Shown here: positions 9,021-16,837 of the stretch, piece after piece
How the letters are laid out: the number at the start of each line of letters is the position of its first letter
How positions within the stretch are numbered: position 1 is the stretch's first letter
The notes under the pieces: generated by a model
Databases searched by the model: none
What the model saw: only the letters and a program-made list of their open reading frames with translations
Told to the model about the DNA's origin: nothing
Made by a program: the position numbers and the translations under genes
Assembly: GCF_034422975.1 (NCBI RefSeq)
Contig: NZ_CP139873.1
Location: 2,666,001-2,730,000, forward strand
Length of the DNA: 64,000 bases
Source: Idiomarina sp. PL1-037
GTDB lineage: Bacteria; Pseudomonadota; Gammaproteobacteria; Enterobacterales; Alteromonadaceae
Direction: 5' to 3'

Positions 9021-9047
9021 CCGGATAAGGCAAGACACCTTACCCGG
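9021..9047 (-). terminator. glnA-glnL intergenic hairpin (partial terminator/attenuator)
   Basis: On the minus strand CCGGGTAAGG and CCTTATCCGG can pair over 10 bp (one G-U) with a 7-base loop. No U tract follows, so termination is probably incomplete, which would lower glnLG expression relative to glnA. It begins 10 bases after the glnA stop. Confidence 0.6.
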
Positions 9048-9057
9048 CCAGGAACCA

Positions 9058-10467
9058 TTAAACGCTGTAGTACATATCGAATTCTACCGGGTGGGTAGTC
9101 TTCTTCAATGTCTCTACTTCGTTGTATTTAAGATCGATGTAAGCATCAATCATGTCGTCATCCATAACGCCACCTTGTTTCAGGAAATCGCGATCTTTGT
9201 CCAGCGCATCCAGAGCCATTTCCAGTGAGTGGCAAACAGTTGGGATGTCTTTCGCTTCTTCAGGCGGCAGATTGTATAAATCTTTGTCCATAGCATCGCC
9301 AGGGTGGATCTTGTTACGGATACCATCAAGACCAGCCATTAATAAGGCTGTAAAGGCGAGATATGGGTTGGCACTCGGGTCAGGGAAGCGCACTTCAATA
9401 CGGCGACCTTTCGCGCTGGAAACCAATGGAATACGGATAGAAGCCGAACGGTTACGGGCTGAATAAGCCAGCATGACCGGTGCTTCAAAACCAGGAACCA
9501 GACGCTTATACGAGTTAGTAGAGGCGTTTGCAAAAGCGTTAATGGCACGAGCATGCTTAATGATTCCACCAATGTAATACAACGCCGTTTCACTCAAACC
9601 CGCGTACTGATCACCGGCAAATAAGTTTTCACCACCCTTGTTCAAAGACATATGCACGTGCATACCAGAGCCGTTATCGCCAACCAGAGGCTTCGGCATA
9701 AAGGTTGCGGTCATGCCGTAAGAGTGTGCAACGTTGTGCACGACATACTTATAAACTTGCATTTCATCTGCTTTTTTAGTCAGGCTGTTGAAGCGAGTAG
9801 CCACTTCGTTCTGACCTGCTGTTGCGACTTCGTGGTGATGGGCTTCAACAACCATACCCATATCTTCCATTACTAAGCTCATGGTGCCACGAATGTCGTG
9901 CGCTGAGTCTACCGGAGGTACCGGGAAGTAACCGCCTTTTACACCAGGTCGGTGAGCCATGTTGCCTTCTGAATATTCACGACCAGAGTTCCACTTGGCT
10001 TCTTCTGCGTCAATCTTATAGAACGAGCCACTCATATCAGTATGGAAGCGCACGTCGTTGAACAGGAAGAACTCAGGCTCCGGACCGAAGTAAGCGTCAT
10101 CTGCAATACCTGATGAACGCAGGAAGTCTTCCGCACGTTTCGCGATTGAGCGAGGGTCACGGCTATAACCTTGCATGGTTTCGGGCTCAAGAATGTCACA
10201 ACGGACATTCAGGGTAATTTCATCAGTAAATGGGTCCAGAACAGCAGACTCATTATCTGGCATCAGTACCATGTCTGATTCGTTAATGCCTTTCCAGCCG
10301 GAAATAGATGAACCATCGAACATTTTACCTTCTTCAAAGAAGTCTTCATCGATTTGCGACACCGGAATAGTGACGTGTTGCTCTTTACCTTTAGTATCAG
10401 TAAAGCGTAAATCGACGAATTTAACGTCGTGTTCTTTGATGGTATCGAAAATCTTATTAGCTGACAT
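9058..10467 (-). CDS. glnA: glutamine synthetase type I (GSI-beta)
   Basis: 469 aa dodecameric enzyme joining ammonia to glutamate with ATP. Signature segments: FDGSSISGWKGINESDM near residue 50, the ATP-site KPLVGDNGSGMHVHMSL at ~260, and the adenylylation-type Tyr in KDLYNLPPEEAKDIP near residue 398, so regulation by GlnE adenylylation is expected. The length is that of E. coli GlnA. ATG 10467 is preceded by a strong GGAGGA. First gene of glnA-glnL-glnG. The upstream region carries a near-ideal sigma-54 promoter and two spaced NtrC sites. Confidence 0.98.
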   Translation of the reverse strand: MSANKIFDTIKEHDVKFVDLRFTDTKGKEQHVTIPVSQIDEDFFEEGKMFDGSSISGWKGINESDMVLMPDNESAVLDPFTDEITLNVRCDILEPETMQGYSRDPRSIAKRAEDFLRSSGIADDAYFGPEPEFFLFNDVRFHTDMSGSFYKIDAEEAKWNSGREYSEGNMAHRPGVKGGYFPVPPVDSAHDIRGTMSLVMEDMGMVVEAHHHEVATAGQNEVATRFNSLTKKADEMQVYKYVVHNVAHSYGMTATFMPKPLVGDNGSGMHVHMSLNKGGENLFAGDQYAGLSETALYYIGGIIKHARAINAFANASTNSYKRLVPGFEAPVMLAYSARNRSASIRIPLVSSAKGRRIEVRFPDPSANPYLAFTALLMAGLDGIRNKIHPGDAMDKDLYNLPPEEAKDIPTVCHSLEMALDALDKDRDFLKQGGVMDDDMIDAYIDLKYNEVETLKKTTHPVEFDMYYSV

Positions 10468-10510
10468 GTTGTCCTCCGTAGACAGCGTCTAAAAATACAG
10501 CTTGAGTATA

Positions 10511-10525
10511 GCAAAGCCTGTGCCA
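10511..10525 (-). promoter_or_regulatory. sigma-54 (-24/-12) promoter of glnA
   Basis: Minus strand reads TGGCAC-AGGCT-TTGC, matching the sigma-54 consensus TGGCAC-N5-TTGC exactly. Transcription should start about 12 bases past the GC, near 10499, giving a ~30-base leader to the glnA ATG. The 10468-10778 glnA/typA interval otherwise holds the NtrC sites and presumably the typA promoter, which I cannot place with confidence. Confidence 0.9.
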
Positions 10526-10589
10526 ACTGACTTTTTTGTTTATATTCATAAAGTTAGTTTATTTAACACGATGACGCCTAAACTAATAC

Positions 10590-10604
10590 GCACCAGTATA
10601 GCGC
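10590..10604. promoter_or_regulatory. NtrC operator, promoter-proximal
   Basis: GCACCAGTATAGCGC matches GCAC-N7-GTGC with one mismatch (GCGC). Its centre is about 98 bases upstream of the inferred sigma-54 start and 20 bases (two helical turns) from the stronger site at 10610-10624, the geometry expected for cooperative binding. Confidence 0.65.
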
Positions 10605-10609
10605 ATAAC

Positions 10610-10624
10610 GCACAAATTTGGTGC
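10610..10624. promoter_or_regulatory. NtrC operator, strong enhancer site
   Basis: GCACAAATTTGGTGC matches GCAC-N7-GTGC perfectly. Centre about 118 bases upstream of the inferred glnA start, within the range of enteric NtrC enhancers (about -108 and -140). Together with 10590-10604 it forms a two-site enhancer. Confidence 0.8.
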
Positions 10625-10778
10625 AAAAGTGAGGATTTGAGATAACGTCATAAAAATATAACGAACAAAAAACAATCAGCCCTTTCTTAATCCAACTCAA
10701 AAAGGTAGAATACGCCGCTATTTTTCATAAAACCCCCTGCCCGGGGTTCCATTCCCGGACAACTACAGGCAGTTCTTA

Positions 10779-12620
10779 ATGACAATTCAGGTATTTGATA
10801 TAGAAAAACTACGCAACATCGCGATCATCGCCCACGTTGACCATGGTAAAACCACGCTAGTCGACAAATTGTTGCAACAATCTGGCACTTTAGAAAGCCG
10901 TGGCGAAATAGAAGACCGTATTATGGATTCCAACGATCTTGAGAAAGAGCGTGGCATCACTATTCTTGCCAAAAACACAGCGGTTAACTGGCAGGATTAC
11001 CGCATCAACATTCTGGATACACCAGGACACGCCGATTTCGGTGGTGAAGTTGAGCGCGTACTTTCTATGGCAGACTCGGTATTGTTGGTGGTTGATGCTG
11101 TTGACGGCCCTATGCCCCAGACTCGATTTGTCACGCAGAAAGCTTTCTCTCACGGTTTGAATCCAATTGTTGTTATTAACAAAATTGACCGTCCAGGTGC
11201 TCGTCCGGACTGGGTTATGGACCAAGTATTTGACTTGTTTGACAACCTGGGCGCTACAGATGAGCAACTAGACTTCCCCGTGGTTTACGCATCAGCACTT
11301 AATGGCTGGGCATCCCTGGATATAGATGAGCAAGATGGTGACATGACACCATTGTTCGAGACCATCGTTGACAAAGTAAGCCATCCAGATGCTGATCCTG
11401 ATAGCGACCTGCAAATGCAGGTGTCACAACTGGATTACTCAAGTTACTTGGGCGTTATCGGTATCGGCCGCGTTACCCGTGGTAGTGTTAAAGTTAACCA
11501 GCCAGTCACTATTGTTGGTGCTGACGGCAAAGAACGCAGCGGCAAAATTGGTAAAGTCTTTAGCTACTTAGGTCTGGATCGCATTGAAGCCGACAAAGCA
11601 GCAGCAGGCGACATTTGCGCTATTACGGGTCTGGGCGAACTTAAAATATCTGACACCGTTTGCGCGGTTGGTAAAGCCGAGGCCATGAAGCCATTGACGG
11701 TGGACGAACCAACGGTAACTATGACCTTCCAGGTCAACACCTCACCTTTCGCAGGTAAAGAAGGTAAGTTTGTTACCTCTCGTCAGATTCTTGAACGTCT
11801 GCAGCAAGAACTGGTTCATAACGTTGCATTACGCGTTGAAGAGACTGACAACCCGGATCGTTTCCGCGTATCAGGCCGTGGTGAGCTTCACTTAGGTGTT
11901 CTTATCGAAAACATGCGCCGCGAAGGTTTTGAATTAGCCGTTTCTCGTCCGGAAGTTATCATCAAATACGAAGATGATAAGAAAATGGAACCTTATGAAA
12001 CTCTGACGGTTGATATTGAAGAGCAGCATCAGGGTGCCGTTATGGAAAAATTAGGCTTGCGTAAAGCCGAAATGACCAACATGACGCCTGACGGCAAAGG
12101 TCGCGTCCGCGTTGACTTTGAAGTACCAAGCCGTGGTTTGATTGGTTTCCAGACAGAGTTTATGACACTGACTTCAGGTACAGGCCTGATGTACCACACT
12201 TTTGACCACTACGGTCCGCACAAAGGCGGTACTATTGGTCAACGTGTTAACGGTGTACTGATTTCTAATGCCCAGGGTAAAGCTCTGACTTATTCACTGT
12301 TTAACCTGCAGGAACGCGGTAAATTATTTGCATCGCACGGCGATGAAGTTTACGAGGGCCAGATCATCGGTATTCATAACCGTTCAAACGACCTGACAGT
12401 AAACTGTCTGAAAGGTAAGCAGCTAACCAACGTTCGTGCATCAGGTACTGATGAAGCGCAGACGCTGAGTACGCCAATTCGTTTAACACTGGAGCAGGCG
12501 CTTGAGTTTATCAACGATGATGAGCTGGTCGAAGTGACACCAGAGTCTATTCGTATTCGTAAACGCGCACTGACAGAGAATGATCGTAAACGTTTAGGTC
12601 GTGAGCCGAAAAACGGTTAA
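10779..12620 (+). CDS. typA: ribosome-associated GTPase TypA/BipA
   Basis: 613 aa translational GTPase of the EF-G/LepA superfamily that binds the ribosome and influences 50S assembly, especially in cold or stress. G1 is AHVDHGKTT (residues 18-26), switch I region ERGITI, G3 DTPGHADF, G4 NKID. Domain II and the EF-G-like domains III and V follow, then the BipA-specific C-terminal domain. The length matches E. coli BipA (607). A moderate ribosome-binding site (ACAGGCAG) precedes ATG 10779. Divergent from glnA, a neighbour relation also common in enterobacteria. Confidence 0.97.
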   Translation: MTIQVFDIEKLRNIAIIAHVDHGKTTLVDKLLQQSGTLESRGEIEDRIMDSNDLEKERGITILAKNTAVNWQDYRINILDTPGHADFGGEVERVLSMADSVLLVVDAVDGPMPQTRFVTQKAFSHGLNPIVVINKIDRPGARPDWVMDQVFDLFDNLGATDEQLDFPVVYASALNGWASLDIDEQDGDMTPLFETIVDKVSHPDADPDSDLQMQVSQLDYSSYLGVIGIGRVTRGSVKVNQPVTIVGADGKERSGKIGKVFSYLGLDRIEADKAAAGDICAITGLGELKISDTVCAVGKAEAMKPLTVDEPTVTMTFQVNTSPFAGKEGKFVTSRQILERLQQELVHNVALRVEETDNPDRFRVSGRGELHLGVLIENMRREGFELAVSRPEVIIKYEDDKKMEPYETLTVDIEEQHQGAVMEKLGLRKAEMTNMTPDGKGRVRVDFEVPSRGLIGFQTEFMTLTSGTGLMYHTFDHYGPHKGGTIGQRVNGVLISNAQGKALTYSLFNLQERGKLFASHGDEVYEGQIIGIHNRSNDLTVNCLKGKQLTNVRASGTDEAQTLSTPIRLTLEQALEFINDDELVEVTPESIRIRKRALTENDRKRLGREPKNG

Positions 12621-12641
12621 TAGACGACTCAGTCTGTAATC

Positions 12642-12705
12642 AAAAAAGCCCGCTAGAAATGAGTCCAACTTTATGGGGTCACTTCAAAATTAGCGGGCTT
12701 TTTTA
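12642..12705. terminator. bidirectional terminator between typA and hlyIII-like gene
   Basis: AAAAAAGCCCGCTA at 12642-12655 pairs with TAGCGGGCTTTTTT at 12691-12704. The A and T runs on both sides make it usable from either strand. The loop is unusually long (about 35 bases), which would weaken folding speed. Confidence 0.7.
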
Positions 12706-12726
12706 TGTCTGTAATTCAGCTAAAAG

Positions 12727-13392
12727 TTAACCGACGCTAAGCAATTCCGGTTGCGGCAGCACAAAATAGAAAATTGAAAAGAAATGGAAAACACTGCCAG
12801 CCAACACGAATAAATGCCAGATAGCATGATGATAAGGCAACGACTTCCACACATAAAAAATAACGCCTAACGTATAAGCCAAACCCCCGGCTACCAGCAA
12901 CATCAAACCGCCACTATCAACGTTATCAAGCATCGGTTTAATGGCAATTAACGCCATCCAGCCCATTCCCAGATATAAGCTGAGCGATAACCACTTAATT
13001 CGCCTTTTCATACCGAGCTCAAGAATCACGCCCAGCAAAGCAATGCCCCAGGCCACACCCAATAGCGTCCAGCCCCATCCGCCTCTCAAGTTAATTAAGG
13101 CAAATGGCGTATAGGTACCAGCAATTAGAATGTAAATGGCGGCATGATCAAGCTGTTGGAATACAGCTTTCATTCTTGGCCAGGGGAACGCGTGATAAAG
13201 CGTTGAGGCGGTATAAAGCAGAATAAGGCTCGCACCGTAGATGCTTGAAGCAACAACATGCCACGCATCACCATAGGCGGCAGTCCATACCAACATGACA
13301 ATTAAAGCTGCAATGCTCAAAACAGCACCGACGCCGTGAGTCAACGCATGAGCCACCTCTTCCTTTACGGTGTAAGCTTTATCCAGACTCAT
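12727..13392 (-). CDS. hemolysin III / PAQR-family membrane protein
   Basis: 221 aa with seven hydrophobic segments, the hallmark of the HlyIII/YqfA/PAQR family. Family landmarks are EVAHALTHGVGAVLS at the N-terminus, STLYHAFPW, QLDHAAIYILIAGTYTP and the late HxxxH-type HHAIWHLFVLAGSVFHF, which supply metal-binding His residues. Despite the name, bacterial members are inner-membrane proteins of poorly known function, with a proposed metal-dependent hydrolase fold. The ATG overlaps the stop of the upstream small gene by 4 bases, so the two are co-translated. Confidence 0.85.
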   Translation of the reverse strand: MSLDKAYTVKEEVAHALTHGVGAVLSIAALIVMLVWTAAYGDAWHVVASSIYGASLILLYTASTLYHAFPWPRMKAVFQQLDHAAIYILIAGTYTPFALINLRGGWGWTLLGVAWGIALLGVILELGMKRRIKWLSLSLYLGMGWMALIAIKPMLDNVDSGGLMLLVAGGLAYTLGVIFYVWKSLPYHHAIWHLFVLAGSVFHFFSIFYFVLPQPELLSVG

Positions 13393-13670
13393 CCTCTCTC
13401 TAGCCCCGGCGTTTCATACCCTTTGCTGATGTTTTTAAGAGCCCGTATGAATTGATCGTACTGTCTTTCATTGTCATACTTTAGATTGTACGAATTATGG
13501 AACTGCAGGGTGAGCGTAACCCCATGCCCTTCCAGAAATACCGTATAACCGTCGTGATCGGTATAAGCTTCTATGCCGTCTAAATAATGGCGACCCTGAC
13601 GAGCTTCACCATGAGTGTGGATCTTTTCGTACGCATCCAACATCAGTTTGTTATCAAGTTCGTTTTTCAT
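13389..13670 (-). CDS. DUF3081-like small protein
   Basis: 93 aa from ATG 13670, preceded by GAGGTG. A TTG four codons upstream is in frame but overlaps that ribosome-binding site. Soluble, charged, with FLEGHGVTLTLQFHN and KNISKGY; it resembles the DUF3081 family of Vibrio, Shewanella and Idiomarina, from memory only. No function known. ATGA overlap with the HlyIII-like gene suggests joint expression. Confidence 0.7.
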   Translation of the reverse strand: MKNELDNKLMLDAYEKIHTHGEARQGRHYLDGIEAYTDHDGYTVFLEGHGVTLTLQFHNSYNLKYDNERQYDQFIRALKNISKGYETPGLERG

Positions 13671-13777
13671 CACACACCTCAACGTTTTTTACTAAATGTA
13701 TACCCTTATTATTAGGGTCGAATACCCATTCCACAACCGCTTTTCCCTATTTGTTTTAAAATCCTTGTATCAGAATA

Positions 13778-13801
13778 TACATACATAGGTGCATGATTAC
13801 G
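13778..13801. promoter_or_regulatory. possible AcrR-type operator upstream of tetR-like gene
   Basis: A 24-base element begins TACATACAT, identical to the left half of the E. coli AcrR operator, then continues with a similar spacing (GTGCATGATTAC) but a weaker right half. It lies 49-72 bases before the regulator's ATG. A TetR-family autoregulatory site is plausible here; the match is to one half-site only. Confidence 0.4.
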
Positions 13802-13849
13802 GAAAAACCGTTATAATAATGAACGGATGTTAAGAAATAGGAGCCCAAA

Positions 13850-14464
13850 ATGGTTCGACGCACAAAAGAAGACGCAATGGAGACCCGCGCCAAGTTGTTA
13901 GATGCTGCTGAAGCTTTATTCAGTGAAAAAGGTGTGACTCAAACGTCGATGATGCAAGTGGCGGAGAAAGCTGGCGTTACTCGCGGTGCAATTTACCATC
14001 ATTTTGAAAATAAAATGGACTTAATTGAGTCTCTTATGGGGCGCATTAAGTTGCCATTTGATGAAATGCGGGAACAAGTTGCTGAAGGCTCCGAATTTGA
14101 TCCATTAATTGAAGTCAAAGAACGCTCTAAAGAGTTTATTCGCCGTGTGCAGGACGACGATCAGGTCCGTTCCTTAGCCAGTATTCTTTTACACAAATGT
14201 GAATACATTGACGAAGTAAACCCAATTAAATTAAGACATATAAGCGGCCGCAACGAATGTATTTGCGATGTCGAAAAGCTTTTTGAAACTGCGGTAAAAA
14301 GGAATGAACTTGCACCGACAGTCCACTCACGCGTGGCGGTTATTGGCTTATTCTCTCTGGTCGACGGCCTTATTTACAACTGGCTACTCGCGCCTGATTA
14401 CTTTCCTCTGGTTGAGTATGGCAACCAGGCAATCGATAGCTACGTTAATGGATTAAAACGCTAA
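13850..14464 (+). CDS. TetR-family repressor, AcrR-like
   Basis: 204 aa. The N-terminal helix-turn-helix is typical (ALFSEKGVTQTSMMQVAEKAGVTRGAIYHHF), and the rest resembles the AcrR/TtgR ligand-binding domain (ending FSLVDGLIYNWLLAPDYFPL). ATG 13850 follows AGGAGCCC. Family members repress RND efflux operons and are released by amphipathic toxic compounds, but no acrAB-like genes lie within this window near it, so its targets are elsewhere or different. Confidence 0.8.
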   Translation: MVRRTKEDAMETRAKLLDAAEALFSEKGVTQTSMMQVAEKAGVTRGAIYHHFENKMDLIESLMGRIKLPFDEMREQVAEGSEFDPLIEVKERSKEFIRRVQDDDQVRSLASILLHKCEYIDEVNPIKLRHISGRNECICDVEKLFETAVKRNELAPTVHSRVAVIGLFSLVDGLIYNWLLAPDYFPLVEYGNQAIDSYVNGLKR

Positions 14465-14562
14465 GGCTCATTACTGTCTCCGCGGCTGCGGCGCCAGCCA
14501 CTGTATTTACGGTGTACGCCGCGGGTCAAAGACTGAAAAGTATCTTCCAGTAAATCACTAAC
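14461..14562 (-). other. 33-codon open frame without standard start
   Basis: Directly after the FMN reductase stop the minus strand stays open for 33 codons to TAG 14461-14463, which overlaps the convergent TetR stop. The predicted peptide begins (V)SDLLEDTFQSL and continues with the basic stretch RGVHRKYSGWRRSRG. An AGGAG lies about 7 bases before the first codon, but that codon is GTT, not ATG, GTG or TTG. It could be a small gene whose start was lost or is non-standard, or chance. Nothing recognised. Confidence 0.3.
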
Positions 14563-15077
14563 TAGCCCTCTCCTTGCTCTAAAAATTGTTTCAGAAAACC
14601 TTCGTCCATTGCCGCAATGGCCTCATCGCTGGCATTAGGGCAACTTGCGCACAGAGGTGCCGTCCAAGCCTGAACATTGGCAAGAATATCGCGTAAATGA
14701 CTGACGGCTCGTAAACCACCTAAACCACCGGGAGAGGCCGCAGCCAGCAGCACAGTTTTTCCGGCCCAAGCTTTACTATCAAGTCGGGACACCCAGTCAA
14801 TCGCATTTTTTATCAGCGGCGACACCGACGAATTGTATTCTGGGCTAACTAACACCACTTTAGATGCGGACTGAATTTTCTCGCCCAGACTTTTCATCGA
14901 CTCAGGCACACCGTCGGCAGCTTCTAAGTCACCATGGTAAATTGGCGCGTCAAGCGCATCAGCATCAACCAGTTCATGACGAATGCCGTGTTTATCAGCC
15001 ACTTCGACTAAACGGTGCTTCAATTTGGTATTAAGTGAATCTTTACGGCGGCTGCCACCAATAAATAAAACGGTCAT
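14562..15077 (-). CDS. NAD(P)H-dependent FMN reductase / quinone reductase
   Basis: 171 aa flavodoxin-like fold of the YieF/ChrR/SsuE group. FMN phosphate loop GGSRRKDSLNTKL at residues 7-19; second FMN segment SPEYNSSVSPLIKNAIDWVSR, then AASPGGLGGLRA, the classic NADPH-dependent FMN-reductase motifs. It probably transfers two electrons from NAD(P)H to quinones or other acceptors. A good ribosome-binding site (AGGAGATAAT) precedes ATG 15077. Downstream of the DUF2959 lipoprotein gene by 15 bases, possibly the same operon. Confidence 0.85.
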   Translation of the reverse strand: MTVLFIGGSRRKDSLNTKLKHRLVEVADKHGIRHELVDADALDAPIYHGDLEAADGVPESMKSLGEKIQSASKVVLVSPEYNSSVSPLIKNAIDWVSRLDSKAWAGKTVLLAAASPGGLGGLRAVSHLRDILANVQAWTAPLCASCPNASDEAIAAMDEGFLKQFLEQGEG

Positions 15078-15092
15078 ATTATCTCCTGCTCA

Positions 15093-15740
15093 TTAAGATT
15101 GAGAGTCTTTCATGGCTTCAATAAAGCGGTTCGATTCAGTTACGGCCGCTTCCATATCTTCTATTAATACGGAAATGTCGCTTTGCAGATTACTGAATTC
15201 ACCACGAATGGCATCAATCGCCTTGGCGTTCAGGTTATGCTTCAGATAAAGCACGTTATCCTGCATTTTATCCAGAACCGGCTGCATCTTGTCCGCTGCA
15301 CGCTCCATAACCCTTAACAGTTCAGCATAACGACGCTCGGTTTCCCGCAACTGTCGCTCGCTTTCACGGCGCATGTTGTCGTTACTGTATTCACCCAGCT
15401 CTTCGCTCCATTCATCGAATAAGTCATTGGCTACTTCATCAACTTCATCGATACGACTGCGGACTTTTTCAGCTGCATCTTTACTGTCTTCGTAATCGTC
15501 GCGTAGCGCATTGTATTGTTCTTCCAACTTACCACCGTCAATATTCAGCATGGAATCCAGACGTTCAAGCGCCGAACGGAACTCCTCCTGCGCATCTGAC
15601 TGGGAGTCACGAGCATCATCCACTCTATCGACTAATATATCGCGCTTTTCTACACCAAACTTTTCCATAGTGCCGTAGTAAGCACTTTGGCAAGCCGACA
15701 GCGTGATAACCGCAACAACAGCTAATATCCATTTACTCAT
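15093..15740 (-). CDS. DUF2959 lipoprotein, coiled coil
   Basis: 215 aa with a lipoprotein signal: hydrophobic stretch then lipobox LSAC, so Cys17 is expected to be lipidated. The remainder is highly charged and strongly helical, with long heptad-like stretches (about 35-175) predicted as coiled coil. This matches the DUF2959 family of gammaproteobacteria, function unknown. ATGA overlap with the upstream YqaE-like membrane gene suggests both act in the envelope. Confidence 0.75.
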   Translation of the reverse strand: MSKWILAVVAVITLSACQSAYYGTMEKFGVEKRDILVDRVDDARDSQSDAQEEFRSALERLDSMLNIDGGKLEEQYNALRDDYEDSKDAAEKVRSRIDEVDEVANDLFDEWSEELGEYSNDNMRRESERQLRETERRYAELLRVMERAADKMQPVLDKMQDNVLYLKHNLNAKAIDAIRGEFSNLQSDISVLIEDMEAAVTESNRFIEAMKDSQS

Positions 15741-15976
15741 TTTTCACCTCGCGCGGCTTTAATTAAGCGTTCGTCGCGTTTGTCACGGTGATAGCCATGC
15801 ACGACAATAATCGCGTGAAGAATAGCGATAATATAAAGAGCGCCCAGAGCACCAAGCGAAACAATAAAAAGCACCACGCCGACAATGGCGATAATTGCAT
15901 TGAATATCGCCTGAAAGATTTTACCCGTCAGTAAAATTGCGATGGGTGGAAGCAAAATGGCTAAAATATATAACAT
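15737..15976 (-). CDS. YqaE/Pmp3-family small membrane protein
   Basis: 79 aa from ATG 15976, chosen because AAGGAG lies 7 bases upstream; an in-frame longer version would start at 16039 without one. MLYILAILLPPIAILL followed by a second hydrophobic hairpin and ILHAIIVVHGYHRD match the YqaE/Pmp3 (UPF0057) family. It is longer than the usual ~52 aa because of an extra hydrophobic stretch. Known eukaryotic and bacterial members are linked to membrane potential and salt or cold stress; the role here is unknown. Confidence 0.75.
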   Translation of the reverse strand: MLYILAILLPPIAILLTGKIFQAIFNAIIAIVGVVLFIVSLGALGALYIIAILHAIIVVHGYHRDKRDERLIKAARGEK

Positions 15977-16045
15977 CGTGTTCTCCTTGCACTTAACATG
16001 CCTCTTACCAATTAAGAGACATTCCTTTAAAAAAAGCAAACTAAA

Positions 16046-16768
16046 TCAGTAAGGTAAACGGCTGCCATCCCAGTGCCATAACGCTCCGGTATTTTCCGGT
16101 TTTAAGTCTTTTACAACAGCCACAATGCGCTCCGCAGAGAGTTCCGGGGAATACAGTTTGTCGGCAGATATTCGCTCCTGAAAAGGTTCCGACAAGCGGG
16201 TATCGGTTGTGCCCGGGTGTATTGCCGCCACCGTCAGGCTTTTATGAGTACGCCTCAACTCTATTGAAGCTGTTTTCAATAGCATATTTAACCCGGCCTT
16301 GCTTGAGCGATAGGCATACCAGCCGCCTAAATAGTTATCCTCAATACTGCCGACTTTTGCTGACAACTGTACCCAGAAGCGGGTTTTCTTTCTGTCAAGA
16401 ATTGGTAGAAAGGCCTTAAGAGCCAGCATGGGTTTCACTGCGTTAACGGAAAATAACTTATTCAAATTGTCTGCCGTTATATCGGTGAGTTTTTTCTCCG
16501 GAAACGTTTCTTCGTCATGTAACATGCCTATAGTTGAGATAACGCCACTGAGCTGTTCATCCTTATTTTTAAACTCACGAACCCAGTCACCAAGCGTTTT
16601 CTCATCATAGTCTTCTATTTGGCAATACGTTACGTCTGTCGATTCCGATTCCGACACTTCAGCCCGCCGCGACAGCGCGAATATGGTCTCATCGGGATAT
16701 TGCTTGCTTAATTCCAGTGTGATTGCCCGGCCTAATCCTCCGCCGGCACCTAATACCACCATTGCCAT
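16046..16768 (-). CDS. short-chain dehydrogenase/reductase (CsgA/C-factor-like)
   Basis: About 241 aa. Rossmann nucleotide site VVLGAGGGLGRAITLEL at the N-terminus; active-site Tyr and Lys in WYAYRSSKAGLNML, with Ser in QLSAKVGS; later AAIHPGTTDTRLS. These are the SDR family landmarks; it is nearest to the 'C-factor' type reductases. Start taken at ATG 16768; GTG 16774 and ATG 16762 are also in frame. Substrate unknown. Divergent from yihY. Confidence 0.8.
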   Translation of the reverse strand: MAMVVLGAGGGLGRAITLELSKQYPDETIFALSRRAEVSESESTDVTYCQIEDYDEKTLGDWVREFKNKDEQLSGVISTIGMLHDEETFPEKKLTDITADNLNKLFSVNAVKPMLALKAFLPILDRKKTRFWVQLSAKVGSIEDNYLGGWYAYRSSKAGLNMLLKTASIELRRTHKSLTVAAIHPGTTDTRLSEPFQERISADKLYSPELSAERIVAVVKDLKPENTGALWHWDGSRLPY

Positions 16769-16837
16769 TTGCACTACTCTCTATCATGATAGTTATTACT
16801 TTCCTACGTGAATAAAACTGGATTAGCTCAATACACC

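Noticed and set aside
9652..10061. Plus-strand frames opposite glnA
   Set aside because: His-rich and irregular translations produced by antisense of a highly conserved gene.
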